NCBI GenBank assembly: GCA_002435875.1
Contig: DIVN01000122.1
Span: forward strand, 1-7,753
Direction: 5' to 3'
Source of the DNA: Anaerolineales bacterium UBA6131
Lineage (GTDB): Bacteria; Chloroflexota; Anaerolineae; UBA2200
Length of the DNA: 7,753 bases
Positions within the stretch are counted from its first letter, which is position 1; each line of letters opens with the position of its first letter. Below, piece by piece: positions 1-6,209 of the stretch. The position numbers and the translations under genes were made by a program. The notes under the pieces were generated by a model. The model was given only the letters and a program-made list of their open reading frames with translations. It did not search any database and had not been told where the DNA came from.

Positions 1-227
1 CCCCCAATGCCACCAAAGATGCAGGCAGGGACGATCATCTCCGGCACGCCCATCAGCAAGCCCAACAGCAAAAGCAGCAGGGCAAAGCCGATGATCAAGA
101 GCGGCCAGACAAAGAACGATTCAATCCAATCTTGCAACCCGGGGATGAGCTGCAGAACAGCGAAGAAAAGGCCAACCAGGATCAGGACGATTCCCAGAGC
201 CAGCGTGCCCCTGCGCGAGCTGTCCAT
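1..227 (-). CDS. Small multi-pass membrane protein, LiaF/DUF5668-like (3' end cut off by window)
   Basis: This is a partial gene read on the minus strand; 75 codons are visible and the frame is open to the left edge. The protein begins MDSSRRGTLALGIVLILVG. It has a short charged N-terminus, a first membrane helix at about residues 9-29, a short amphipathic loop with an LQDWIESF segment, and a second very hydrophobic helix at about 41-62. A third hydrophobic stretch begins at about 64 (MIVPACIFGGIG). The start ATG (225-227) is preceded by a purine-rich run of repeated GGA at about 230-241, an excellent Shine-Dalgarno sequence at normal spacing. The pattern 'LGIVLILVGL...WPLLIIGFALLLL' is typical of the LiaI/LiaF-like or DUF5668 membrane region found in cell-envelope stress and PspC-type proteins. 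That family link is by resemblance only. The gene is divergent from the 377-residue gene at 576. Specific function is unknown. Confidence 0.75.
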   Translation of the reverse strand, partial: MDSSRRGTLALGIVLILVGLFFAVLQLIPGLQDWIESFFVWPLLIIGFALLLLLLGLLMGVPEMIVPACIFGGIG

Positions 228-257
228 AGCCTCCTCCTCCTACCTCGCCTTGCGCAT

Positions 258-273
258 TTCCGCACGAGCGGAA
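258..273 (-). promoter_or_regulatory. Inverted repeat in the leader of the membrane-protein gene
   Basis: TTCCGC and GCGGAA form a perfect 6-bp inverted repeat around a 4-base centre (ACGA). It lies 31 bases upstream of the minus-strand ATG at 227, between a TTGACA hexamer (301-306, minus strand) and the Shine-Dalgarno tract. It could be an operator or an mRNA hairpin. I could not find a well-spaced -10 partner for the TTGACA, so the promoter itself is not called. Confidence 0.25.
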
Positions 274-389
274 CCGTTTGTCTCATACATGTTCATTCTA
301 TGTCAAACCGCAGTCAGCCGCAAATGGCCGCTGGGCACAACAGTAGTCGATGACCGCGCAGAGGGAGGGCACACTGCAGGTCAGGCGCA

Positions 390-418
390 TTGTGTGCATG
401 GCCCAACACGCATATAAT
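390..418 (+). promoter_or_regulatory. Sigma-70-like promoter for the 377-residue gene
   Basis: A perfect TATAAT -10 box lies at 413-418. It is preceded at exactly 17 bases by TTGTGT (390-395), which keeps the TTG core of the -35 consensus. Transcription would start near 425 and give a leader of about 150 nt before the ATG at 576. A 7-bp perfect inverted repeat (GCGCATT at 385-391, AATGCGC at 416-422) brackets the promoter symmetrically and could be an operator; that role is inference. Confidence 0.5.
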
Positions 419-575
419 GCGCATCAGGCGCTGCGTTCGCATGCCTTCGCTCTGCGCGAGAGCAGGCGGCTAACGCCCTGGCGCAGGTTGTTGCGTGTTC
501 CGACATTGGTCCGCTCAAACCAAGGCACACTGCTGCCCGCAGGAAGACTCAATCGACTGCGGCGAGGAGGAATAG

Positions 576-1709
576 ATGACCATGGCCAGCCACTATAGTC
601 TGTCAGCACAAGCCTACGTCGATACGCTGCAGCAGTTCGTCGTGACCAGCGCAGAACAGCCAAGCATGCGCGAGGCCTTGGCCGAGCGTGGCGAGCAGCT
701 CTGCAGGATGTCCGCCCTGCTAACCAGGGCTGCCGAAGCGCAACTGAGCGACCCCAATCCAGCCGTGCGCGCGCGAACCTGTATCCAACTGTTGGCACAG
801 GCTCTGACCGATCTGGAGGCTAGCTCTTACCTGCTAGAAGCAGCAAAGGACGAGGAGCTGGGAGCTGCTGGCGAGGATAGGCAGGCATCGCCCTTCCAGG
901 TGGGTCCGGAGCGCATCGCTGCCCTCTTGGGCCAGATGGAGCAACTCGCCAGAGCTACAACACGCGAAGAAGTCGCTCCCACCGACTTGCTGACGGCCAG
1001 GGTCGAGCTCTCGAACGCAGTGGTAGACGCACTGCAGCTCATCTCGGACCGCGCGGGCCGCACGGGCCAGCGTGCGCTGGCCGGCCTGCTTGGCCTGGGA
1101 GCTGCGGAGGTGCTGCAGGCGGCAGGCCTGGTCGGCAAGGATATTGCTGAGGCCCTGGGCCAAGCCGAGAAGCTTACCCGCCTCTACAATGCCTTCCGCG
1201 ATCTCGCTGTGCAGTCGTACGACTCGCTGCTAGTGTTGCTTGGGCGCCAGTTGGCCAACGCCGCGGCCAAGAAGGTGCTGGAATGGTTGGAGGAGGCACG
1301 GGAGGGCGCCGTATTCGGGCATCTGCTCGAGCAATTCTACGAGACCGTGTCTACGGCCAGGTTGCTGCGCGAGACGGTCAACGCCAGCGAAGCTGAGCTG
1401 CCCCGCTTTATCACAAGCATCGACACGATCGACCGCTTGAGCGAGAGCTACCATCAGCAGGCCAACCTGATCGACAAGGTGCATCAGGCACTGGCCTTTC
1501 TTGGCACGCTACCCATGGCCATCCTGCCACAGTCGGTGCTACTCCTGGCTGCCGCTTACTTGCTGCTCGGGGGCTATGCGGTGTTCTGCGGGGCGGATTA
1601 TGTCGATGCCCCACAGTTGCGCATCCTGAACCGTGTCCCAGGTGTGCGCCAGATCGTCCTGAGCAACCTGGCGCCGCTGGATCCTGTCGCTCCGAGTTTG
1701 GCTCAGTAG
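576..1709 (+). CDS. Unrecognised 377-residue helical protein with a C-terminal membrane segment
   Basis: I do not recognise this family. The start ATG at 576 follows GGAGG (566-570) by 5 bases; an in-frame ATG at 582 is a weaker alternative. The protein has no signal peptide and is rich in Ala, Leu, Glu and Gln, so it should be almost all helical. Residues 12-100 look like helical-bundle material, and 160-190 is a Gly/Ala/Leu-rich amphipathic stretch (GLLGLGAAEVLQAAGLVG). Residues 195-305 are again amphipathic helices. The segment at about 309-338 is a probable membrane hairpin or single helix (VLLLAAAYLLLGGYAVF). It is followed by a compact tail with GADYVDAPQ and LNRVPGVRQIV (339-361). This architecture suggests a cytoplasmic helical domain anchored near its C-terminus. 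It is divergent from a small membrane-protein gene and overlaps the 3' end of the acetyltransferase gene by 7 bases. Codon choice and GC match the peptidase and acetyltransferase genes, which supports real coding. No catalytic motif is visible. Confidence 0.8.
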   Translation: MTMASHYSLSAQAYVDTLQQFVVTSAEQPSMREALAERGEQLCRMSALLTRAAEAQLSDPNPAVRARTCIQLLAQALTDLEASSYLLEAAKDEELGAAGEDRQASPFQVGPERIAALLGQMEQLARATTREEVAPTDLLTARVELSNAVVDALQLISDRAGRTGQRALAGLLGLGAAEVLQAAGLVGKDIAEALGQAEKLTRLYNAFRDLAVQSYDSLLVLLGRQLANAAAKKVLEWLEEAREGAVFGHLLEQFYETVSTARLLRETVNASEAELPRFITSIDTIDRLSESYHQQANLIDKVHQALAFLGTLPMAILPQSVLLLAAAYLLLGGYAVFCGADYVDAPQLRILNRVPGVRQIVLSNLAPLDPVAPSLAQ

Positions 1710-2932
1710 TCCCAATCCCAGTGCGGGCTGCCAGGGCAAACTACCTCGTCCAGGTCGCGCAAGAGTGACTGAGGGGCGCAGAGTTCGTCGGTGACCGCCA
1801 AGCGCGTCGCCGGGCTGACGCCTAGCCACAGGCGGGTGAACGCTGACACAGATGCTTGCAGCGTTGGCAGCGTTTCGTCCACGCCCTGCTCTGCTCCCGA
1901 GGACTTGCCAAGAGTGAGCACATAGTCTCCAGCTACGCTGTGCCAGGGCACACTCTCGTCCAGATACCTGCTGACCGGGTCGCTCAAGGTCAAGTTGAAG
2001 CGCACCTCTCCGGTTCGCAAGCGCGTTTTCGCCAGACATTCTTCGAGGCGACAGATGCGCATCTGCCAGTAGGCCATCGCCGTTGCACCCACTTCGGAAG
2101 AGCTGCCTGCGCTGAGGCGCGAACGCGCGAAGGGCTTGGCGAGCAAATCCTGGAATTGCAGGCCTGCCGGCTCGCGCATGCGCATGACATGCACCTCATC
2201 ATCAAAGGTCTTGATTGCCGACAGCAGCTCGATGAACTGCGGCCAGGAGCGATAGGCCATCCAGAGCACGCGGAACGGGGCTGAAGCGATGTCGTCATTG
2301 GAGCACCAGAAGCAGTGCGTCAGCTCTACTCCGCCTTCGTCAGTAAAGGCAAAGCCAAAGCCGTTCTTAGAGCGCAGCATGTCCGAGCGCGTGATTTCGG
2401 GTGGCTGTAGAGAGCAGCTGCCATGTAGCCGCAGGCGACGCAACCTCAATTCATGAGCCTCAGCCCAGTCCTGCGCCCGAATGAGCTTGGGCGCCTGTTT
2501 CAGGTCCGGCACTCGGAGGTCGGCCGGATCGAAGCACACCCAATGCTCGTAGCTACCTGTGCCAAAGCCGAGCTGGTTGTAGAAGCCCTGCTCGAACATA
2601 TCCAGCCCCGCCACGCAGGCACCATCCTGCGCTGCCTGAGCCACGGCCTGGGCGGCAAGGCGTTTGGCTAACCCCAGCTTGCGCGCGGCCCGGTTGGTCG
2701 TTACGGAGGTCACGGCGCAGAGGGACAATTCTTGATCCTGGTAGCTAACTGTGCCGGGCACGGTTTGCACCAGACAGCCGATCTCGGTGCCCAGGTCCGA
2801 GACAAGAGTGGTCCCCGCGCTGAGCCCGACGTCCATACTCTCCAAGTTATCCTTGGAGATCCAGCCCAGGTCAAGCCACAAGCGGTGGACAGCTTCTGCA
2901 TCGCGTTGTGCATCGTAATGGCGGCCTTGCAC
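1703..2932 (-). CDS. Eis-like GNAT N-acetyltransferase with C-terminal SCP2-like domain
   Basis: The 409-residue product matches the size and layout of the Eis (enhanced intracellular survival) acetyltransferase family: an N-terminal GNAT domain, a second degenerate GNAT-like domain and a C-terminal sterol-carrier-like domain. The acetyl-CoA loop is seen at about residues 73-97 (AVTSVTTNRAARKLGLAKRL, with R-x-x-G-L-A). The GNAT 'F-Y-x-x-L-G-F' motif follows at about 117-123. Residues 308-385 (FNLTLSDPVSRYL... then FTRLWLGVSP) fit the SCP2-like fold. In characterised Eis proteins the C-terminal carboxylate is the catalytic base; here the chain ends in WDWDY. Family members acetylate amines on aminoglycosides, lysines or peptides; the substrate here is unknown. 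I chose GTG 2932 because GGAGG (2938-2942) sits 5 bases upstream and the resulting N-terminus fits the family. GTG 2950 would add six residues, overlap the peptidase stop as GTGA, and has no visible ribosome binding site. The gene is cotranscribed with the peptidase. Confidence 0.85.
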   Translation of the reverse strand: MQGRHYDAQRDAEAVHRLWLDLGWISKDNLESMDVGLSAGTTLVSDLGTEIGCLVQTVPGTVSYQDQELSLCAVTSVTTNRAARKLGLAKRLAAQAVAQAAQDGACVAGLDMFEQGFYNQLGFGTGSYEHWVCFDPADLRVPDLKQAPKLIRAQDWAEAHELRLRRLRLHGSCSLQPPEITRSDMLRSKNGFGFAFTDEGGVELTHCFWCSNDDIASAPFRVLWMAYRSWPQFIELLSAIKTFDDEVHVMRMREPAGLQFQDLLAKPFARSRLSAGSSSEVGATAMAYWQMRICRLEECLAKTRLRTGEVRFNLTLSDPVSRYLDESVPWHSVAGDYVLTLGKSSGAEQGVDETLPTLQASVSAFTRLWLGVSPATRLAVTDELCAPQSLLRDLDEVVCPGSPHWDWDY

Positions 2933-2937
2933 GGTCC

Positions 2938-2942
2938 CCTCC
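2938..2942 (-). promoter_or_regulatory. Shine-Dalgarno site that decides the acetyltransferase start
   Basis: A perfect GGAGG on the minus strand, within a G-rich run, lies 5 bases before GTG 2932 and just after the peptidase stop (2947-2949). It favours the 2932 start over the upstream GTG at 2950, which has only a GTGA overlap with the stop codon and no purine tract. Confidence 0.65.
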
Positions 2943-2946
2943 CCTC

Positions 2947-4875
2947 TCACAGGTTGGCAATCGGAACGGGCTCGATGGCGTCAGAGAGCGAGAAACCAAA
3001 GACCCGCGAATAGAAGAACAACTCGGCCTCCAACGCCCGCTGGATGTTCTCGGCGCGACGAAAGCCATGCTGCTCACCCGCGAAGGGCACATAGGCTACC
3101 GGGATCCCTTTGCGCCGCACCGCCTCGAACATCGTCTCGGCCTGGTCGGGCGGGACAACGCGGTCCTCCAGGCCCTGGAAGAGGATCAGCGGGCAATTTA
3201 GCCGGTCTACGAAATGGATGGGCGAGCGCTGCCGGTAGAGCTCGCGGCTGGCCGGATACGGTCCCACCAGGCCATCCAGGTAGCGCGACTCAAACTTGTG
3301 AGTGTCACGGGCCAGGGCTTCCAGGTCGCCGATGCCATAGTAGCTGGCCCCCGCGCGGAAGACATCGCGGAAAGTGAGCGCGGCCAGCGTGGTGTAGCCC
3401 CCCGCGCTGCCACCTCGGATGGCCAGTCGTTGGCCATCCACAAGCCCCTGTGCAACCAGATGCTGCGCGGCGTGGACGCAATCGTCGACGTCCACCACGC
3501 CCCAGTTGCCCTGCAAACGTTGTCGATACGCGCGGCCGTAGCCCGTGCTGCCTCCATAATTGACATCGACCACCGCGAATCCGCGGCTGGTCCAGTACTG
3601 CAGGCCCCAGTCCAGGTTGCCCGACGCTGCGGCAGTTGGCCCGCCGTGGCTGCGTACCAGGAGCGGCGGCAGGTCCCCAACCGGTGCCTGATAGTCGCAG
3701 TTGCGCGGGCGGTAAAAGAGAGCGTGGGCAGTCTGCCCATCCGTCGTGGGGAACTCCACGGCTTCTGGAATGGAGAGATAGGCAGAATCCACCTCGACTG
3801 CGCTGGAGCGTGCCACGACCTGCCAGGACCCGGAAGCCAGATCGAGCAGGATCACGGACTGGGCCATGGTTGCTGAACCAGCCAGGAAGACAGCCTGAGT
3901 GCCGGCAACCCTCACAAAGGAGATGTCGGCAAACGGTAGCTCGATCTCCCGCAAGTCGCCATCCGCGAGCGCTACGCGGGCCAAGTGCCACCGCCCATGC
4001 TGCGTGTACGCGCACAGCGCGGTCTCGGCATCGATCAGGCCGTAGGTCGACATGCCCAGTCCCCACTGGGGCACCCCGAACTCGGCACCTTGCGGGCAGA
4101 CATCCTCGACACGGCTTCCTGTCCAGCGGTAGAGATTCCACCAGCCGGTGCGGTCGGAGACAAAGTAGAGCGAGCCGTCGGCGGCCCACTCCGGCTGGAA
4201 CACCGACTCTTGCAGCCCCCCGGCGACGCGTTGCGCCGCACGCGGGGTGCCGTCTGCGTCTAGCTCAGCCACCCACAGCTCGGTGCCGTCCCAAGGCATG
4301 TTGGGATGGTTCCAGGTGAGCCATGCCAGGTGCGTACCCTGCGGGTGTAGCCGCGGAGATGTAACAAAGTCGCTGCCCGAGACGAGCACCTCTCCTGCCC
4401 CACCTGTGTGCAGGTCAATGCTGACCAGCGTGTTGACCGCCTCGTGGCCAGCCTGTCGGTGCTCCTCACGCACACAGATCAAGCGCTCGCGCAACGGATC
4501 GATCAGGGCATCACCATAGCGCAACTCCAGCGCCGGAGAAAAGGGCTCGGGTGCCGCCCCCGGTCGCTGCACGAAGAGCCGTTGATCGCTAAAGTTTGAG
4601 AAGTAGATCGTGCCTGCCCACACGACGAACGAGGCGCCGCCATACTCGTGCACCGTGGTGCGCACGTTGAAGCCGGCCGGGGTGAGGTCGCGTGTCGTGC
4701 CGTCTGCAGCCCGCACAACCAGCACATTGCGGCCGCTTTCCAGCGGTCGGCGCTCCAGCCAGCAGATGCCGCCGGCATACGGGGCGGCGTCGCCAATGCC
4801 AATACCGGCTGTCGCCAGCAGTTCAGCTTTAACCGGTGATTTCCAAGACCCATAAGGTGCGGTGATTTTCGCCAT
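2947..4875 (-). CDS. S9 family (prolyl oligopeptidase-type) peptidase, acylaminoacyl-peptidase/DPP-like
   Basis: This 642-residue serine peptidase has an N-terminal beta-propeller (about residues 20-370; blade-like runs such as LYFVSDRTGWWNLYRW at 236-251) and a C-terminal alpha/beta hydrolase domain (about 375-630). The catalytic triad is clear: Ser490 in RGGSAGGY (487-494), Asp571 in GLEDRVVP, and His603 in GEQHGF. HGGP at 410-413 is the family's conserved oxyanion-region motif, and VNYGGSTGYGRAYR (438-451) is another S9 signature. Length is normal for the family. No signal peptide or membrane helix is seen, so it should act in the cytoplasm. It would cleave short peptides, releasing N-terminal acyl-amino acids or dipeptides; the exact specificity cannot be read from sequence. 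The start ATG (4873-4875) follows GGAG (4883-4886) by 7 bases. It is the first gene of a two-gene operon with the acetyltransferase, which starts 14 bases after its stop. Confidence 0.95.
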   Translation of the reverse strand: MAKITAPYGSWKSPVKAELLATAGIGIGDAAPYAGGICWLERRPLESGRNVLVVRAADGTTRDLTPAGFNVRTTVHEYGGASFVVWAGTIYFSNFSDQRLFVQRPGAAPEPFSPALELRYGDALIDPLRERLICVREEHRQAGHEAVNTLVSIDLHTGGAGEVLVSGSDFVTSPRLHPQGTHLAWLTWNHPNMPWDGTELWVAELDADGTPRAAQRVAGGLQESVFQPEWAADGSLYFVSDRTGWWNLYRWTGSRVEDVCPQGAEFGVPQWGLGMSTYGLIDAETALCAYTQHGRWHLARVALADGDLREIELPFADISFVRVAGTQAVFLAGSATMAQSVILLDLASGSWQVVARSSAVEVDSAYLSIPEAVEFPTTDGQTAHALFYRPRNCDYQAPVGDLPPLLVRSHGGPTAAASGNLDWGLQYWTSRGFAVVDVNYGGSTGYGRAYRQRLQGNWGVVDVDDCVHAAQHLVAQGLVDGQRLAIRGGSAGGYTTLAALTFRDVFRAGASYYGIGDLEALARDTHKFESRYLDGLVGPYPASRELYRQRSPIHFVDRLNCPLILFQGLEDRVVPPDQAETMFEAVRRKGIPVAYVPFAGEQHGFRRAENIQRALEAELFFYSRVFGFSLSDAIEPVPIANL

Positions 4876-4969
4876 TTGTTATCTCCATTATTGCAGTGAT
4901 ATGTCTTTATCTTACACCATCTTGCACAACCAGGCATTTGTTTCACGCCCGCCGACTGGCAACTGTACC

Positions 4970-4987
4970 AACTGCCGGCAGGCAGTT
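4970..4987. promoter_or_regulatory. Inverted repeat upstream of the peptidase operon
   Basis: AACTGCC and GGCAGTT form a perfect 7-bp inverted repeat around GGCA. It lies about 95 bases upstream of the peptidase start, in an AT-richer gap (4876-5148). A partial copy of the arm (GGCAACTG at 4958-4965) lies close by. This could be an operator for the peptidase-acetyltransferase operon. I found no convincing -35/-10 pair in this gap. It lacks a T-run on either side, so a terminator is unlikely. Confidence 0.3.
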
Positions 4988-5045
4988 AATGCAGGTTATT
5001 TTTGTCGAGATCAGTAAAATTATGTAAGCTGTTCTCTACTAGTTA

Positions 5046-5082
5046 CAAATAAAAGCAGCCACTTCTCACAGAAGTGACTGCT
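5046..5082 (-). terminator. Rho-independent terminator of the MerR/B12 regulator gene
   Basis: Read on the minus strand, this is a hairpin with a 5-bp outer stem (AGCAG/CTGCT), one mismatch, a 7-bp inner stem (CACTTCT with AGAAGTG) and a 3-base loop. It is followed by TTTTATTT. It lies 66 bases beyond the stop codon of the regulator and separates it from the peptidase operon on the same strand. Confidence 0.8.
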
Positions 5083-5148
5083 GGCGTATAACACAGCAAC
5101 TTATTGGCGCACTTTCCTGGCTCATTCTTTCTGTTTTTCTGGCACCGG

Positions 5149-6117
5149 TTAACTGCCAGGCTTGCTGCCTGCTGGTGGCAGCAGACCGGTAATCTTCTCA
5201 ACAGCTGTTTCCAGTGTTTCTCCCAGGAAGACACCCCTAACGCGCTTGCGCAGCAGCGGGTCATAAGCAAAAGCAAAACCGCCGTAGCCGAAGATCGGCG
5301 CCGGCCGCAGGCGTTTGAGCAGTTCCTGCATGCGCTCCAACTGCAGTGCCGCTTCTCGCACTGTGGCAGTGAGAATGATCATGCCAGGCTTCTCATCACG
5401 GGCATAATCTACCAGGTCTTCCAGCGGTAAATTGGTACCAAGGTATTCCACACGGTAGCCCTGGCTGCGCAGCAGCACAGCCATCATTATTGTGCCGATA
5501 TCGTGCTGTTCATTGGGCGCTCCGCCCACCAGTATGTATGGGGCGTTGCGGTGGTTTGGGTACGACTGCAGCAGTGTCAACAGTTTGCCGCGTATGAATG
5601 CGCTGGCATAATGTTCCAGCGCAATGCTGATTTCTTTACCGTACCAGGCTTCACCAAGTTGAACCAGGCAGGGCGTAATCACGTCCTGCAAGATTGTGAT
5701 CAAATCAAAAGATGCCAGGCTTTGACGCAGCAGGTTATCAGATTCAACTTCATCCTTGCGCAGCAGCGCCTGGTACAACAGGTGTGAAATCTGAGCTGGC
5801 GTGGCGCCGGCACGATGTCCTGAAAGCGGCGGGCCTCCGGCGACTGCTCCTGGCCAATTACCTTCATCGGTTATCTGAAGCAGTTCTCGGACTGACATGC
5901 TTATTGAAACGCCGCTCTGCAGCCGGCTTTTCAGCCAGTGCAGCACGGCCACGTCACGGTCCGAGTAATGCCGGTAGCGGTTGTCAGCACGCCTGGGATT
6001 TAACACTTCGTAACGCCGTTCCCAGGCCCGCAGCGTAACTGTCTTGATACCCGTCATGGCGCTGACGTGCTTGATTGTGTAACGTGGTTGATCTGAATAG
6101 TCTGCAATGTTTGTCAT
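5149..6117 (-). CDS. MerR-family transcriptional regulator with cobalamin-binding domain (CarH/LitR-like photoreceptor)
   Basis: The 322-residue protein has a MerR helix-turn-helix at about 12-80 (YTIKHVSAMTGIKTVTLRAW, then ERRY and RYRHYSDRDV). After a Gly/Pro-rich linker (about 84-106) comes a four-helix cobalamin cap (about 108-188) and a Rossmann-type B12-binding domain (about 193-312). The cap carries W158, E168 and H169 in the W-x9-E-H arrangement that covers the upper face of adenosylcobalamin in Thermus CarH. The B12 domain has E203-x-H205-x-x-G208, where H205 would be the lower axial ligand. The spacing W158 to H205 matches the known protein to within one residue. CarH/LitR proteins repress target promoters in the dark and are released by light through loss of the adenosyl group. 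The start ATG 6117 follows AGAGG by 7 bases. The gene has its own terminator and lies downstream of a fasciclin gene on the same strand. Targets are unknown; no carotenoid or photolyase gene is in view. Confidence 0.92.
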   Translation of the reverse strand: MTNIADYSDQPRYTIKHVSAMTGIKTVTLRAWERRYEVLNPRRADNRYRHYSDRDVAVLHWLKSRLQSGVSISMSVRELLQITDEGNWPGAVAGGPPLSGHRAGATPAQISHLLYQALLRKDEVESDNLLRQSLASFDLITILQDVITPCLVQLGEAWYGKEISIALEHYASAFIRGKLLTLLQSYPNHRNAPYILVGGAPNEQHDIGTIMMAVLLRSQGYRVEYLGTNLPLEDLVDYARDEKPGMIILTATVREAALQLERMQELLKRLRPAPIFGYGGFAFAYDPLLRKRVRGVFLGETLETAVEKITGLLPPAGSKPGS

Positions 6118-6137
6118 TTTGCTGCCTCTTACCTTTA

Positions 6138-6167
6138 CTGCGGTGACTGCAGATTAGCTTTTCTAAT
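6138..6167. promoter_or_regulatory. Two adjacent dyads in the regulator leader (candidate operators)
   Basis: A 15-base imperfect palindrome (CTGCGGTGACTGCAG, 6138-6152, one mismatched pair) is followed at once by ATTAG-CTTTT-CTAAT (6153-6167). Both lie between the predicted transcription start (near 6174) and the ATG at 6117 of the B12 regulator gene. Autoregulation by the MerR/B12 protein would be a natural reading, but it is inference. Confidence 0.3.
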
Positions 6168-6180
6168 TTGTGCAAGCACT

Positions 6181-6209
6181 CTTTTATTGACTCTTGTAAA
6201 TTATGACAA
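6181..6209 (-). promoter_or_regulatory. Probable promoter of the MerR/B12 regulator gene
   Basis: On the minus strand, TTGTCA (6204-6209, 5 of 6 to the -35 consensus) is followed after 17 bases by TAAAAG (6181-6186, 4 of 6 to the -10 consensus). Transcription would start near 6174 with a leader of about 57 nt. The -35 box overlaps the end of the fasciclin terminator hairpin. Confidence 0.4.

Larger units (their letters stand above)
228..575. other. Divergent intergenic region (348 bases) with regulatory signals
   Basis: This gap lies between two divergent genes and holds no convincing coding sequence. It carries the Shine-Dalgarno tracts of both genes (about 230-241 minus, 566-570 plus). A perfect 6-bp inverted repeat (258-273) and a TTGACA hexamer (301-306, minus) lie on the left side. 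A -35/-10 pair for the plus strand (390-418) sits within a 7-bp inverted repeat. From the predicted start point near 425 there is a leader of about 150 nt before the 377-residue gene. That leader contains a weak stem (449-463, GCTCT/AGAGC). I recognise no riboswitch or small RNA in it. Confidence 0.6.

Noticed and set aside
424..798. Minus-strand open frame of 124 codons overlapping the start of the 377-residue gene, and the plus-strand frames at 7-417, 132-353 and 350-598
   Set aside because: They overlap better-supported genes or the control region, have no ribosome binding sites and show no recognisable domains.
1856..2284. Plus-strand open frame opposite the acetyltransferase gene
   Set aside because: It is a shadow frame. 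The minus strand carries the conserved Eis-like sequence across this region.
3214..4319. Long open frames on the plus strand opposite the peptidase (3214-3876, 3636-4319) and a 294-codon minus-strand frame (3305-4189)
   Set aside because: They are shadows of the GC-rich peptidase gene. Their translations are rich in Arg, Pro and Ala, show no domain, and lack good ribosome binding sites.
4876..5045. Possible promoter for the peptidase operon (TAAGAT and AATAAT hexamers on the minus strand)
   Set aside because: No -35-like hexamer lies at acceptable spacing, and AATAAT falls too close to the ribosome binding site.
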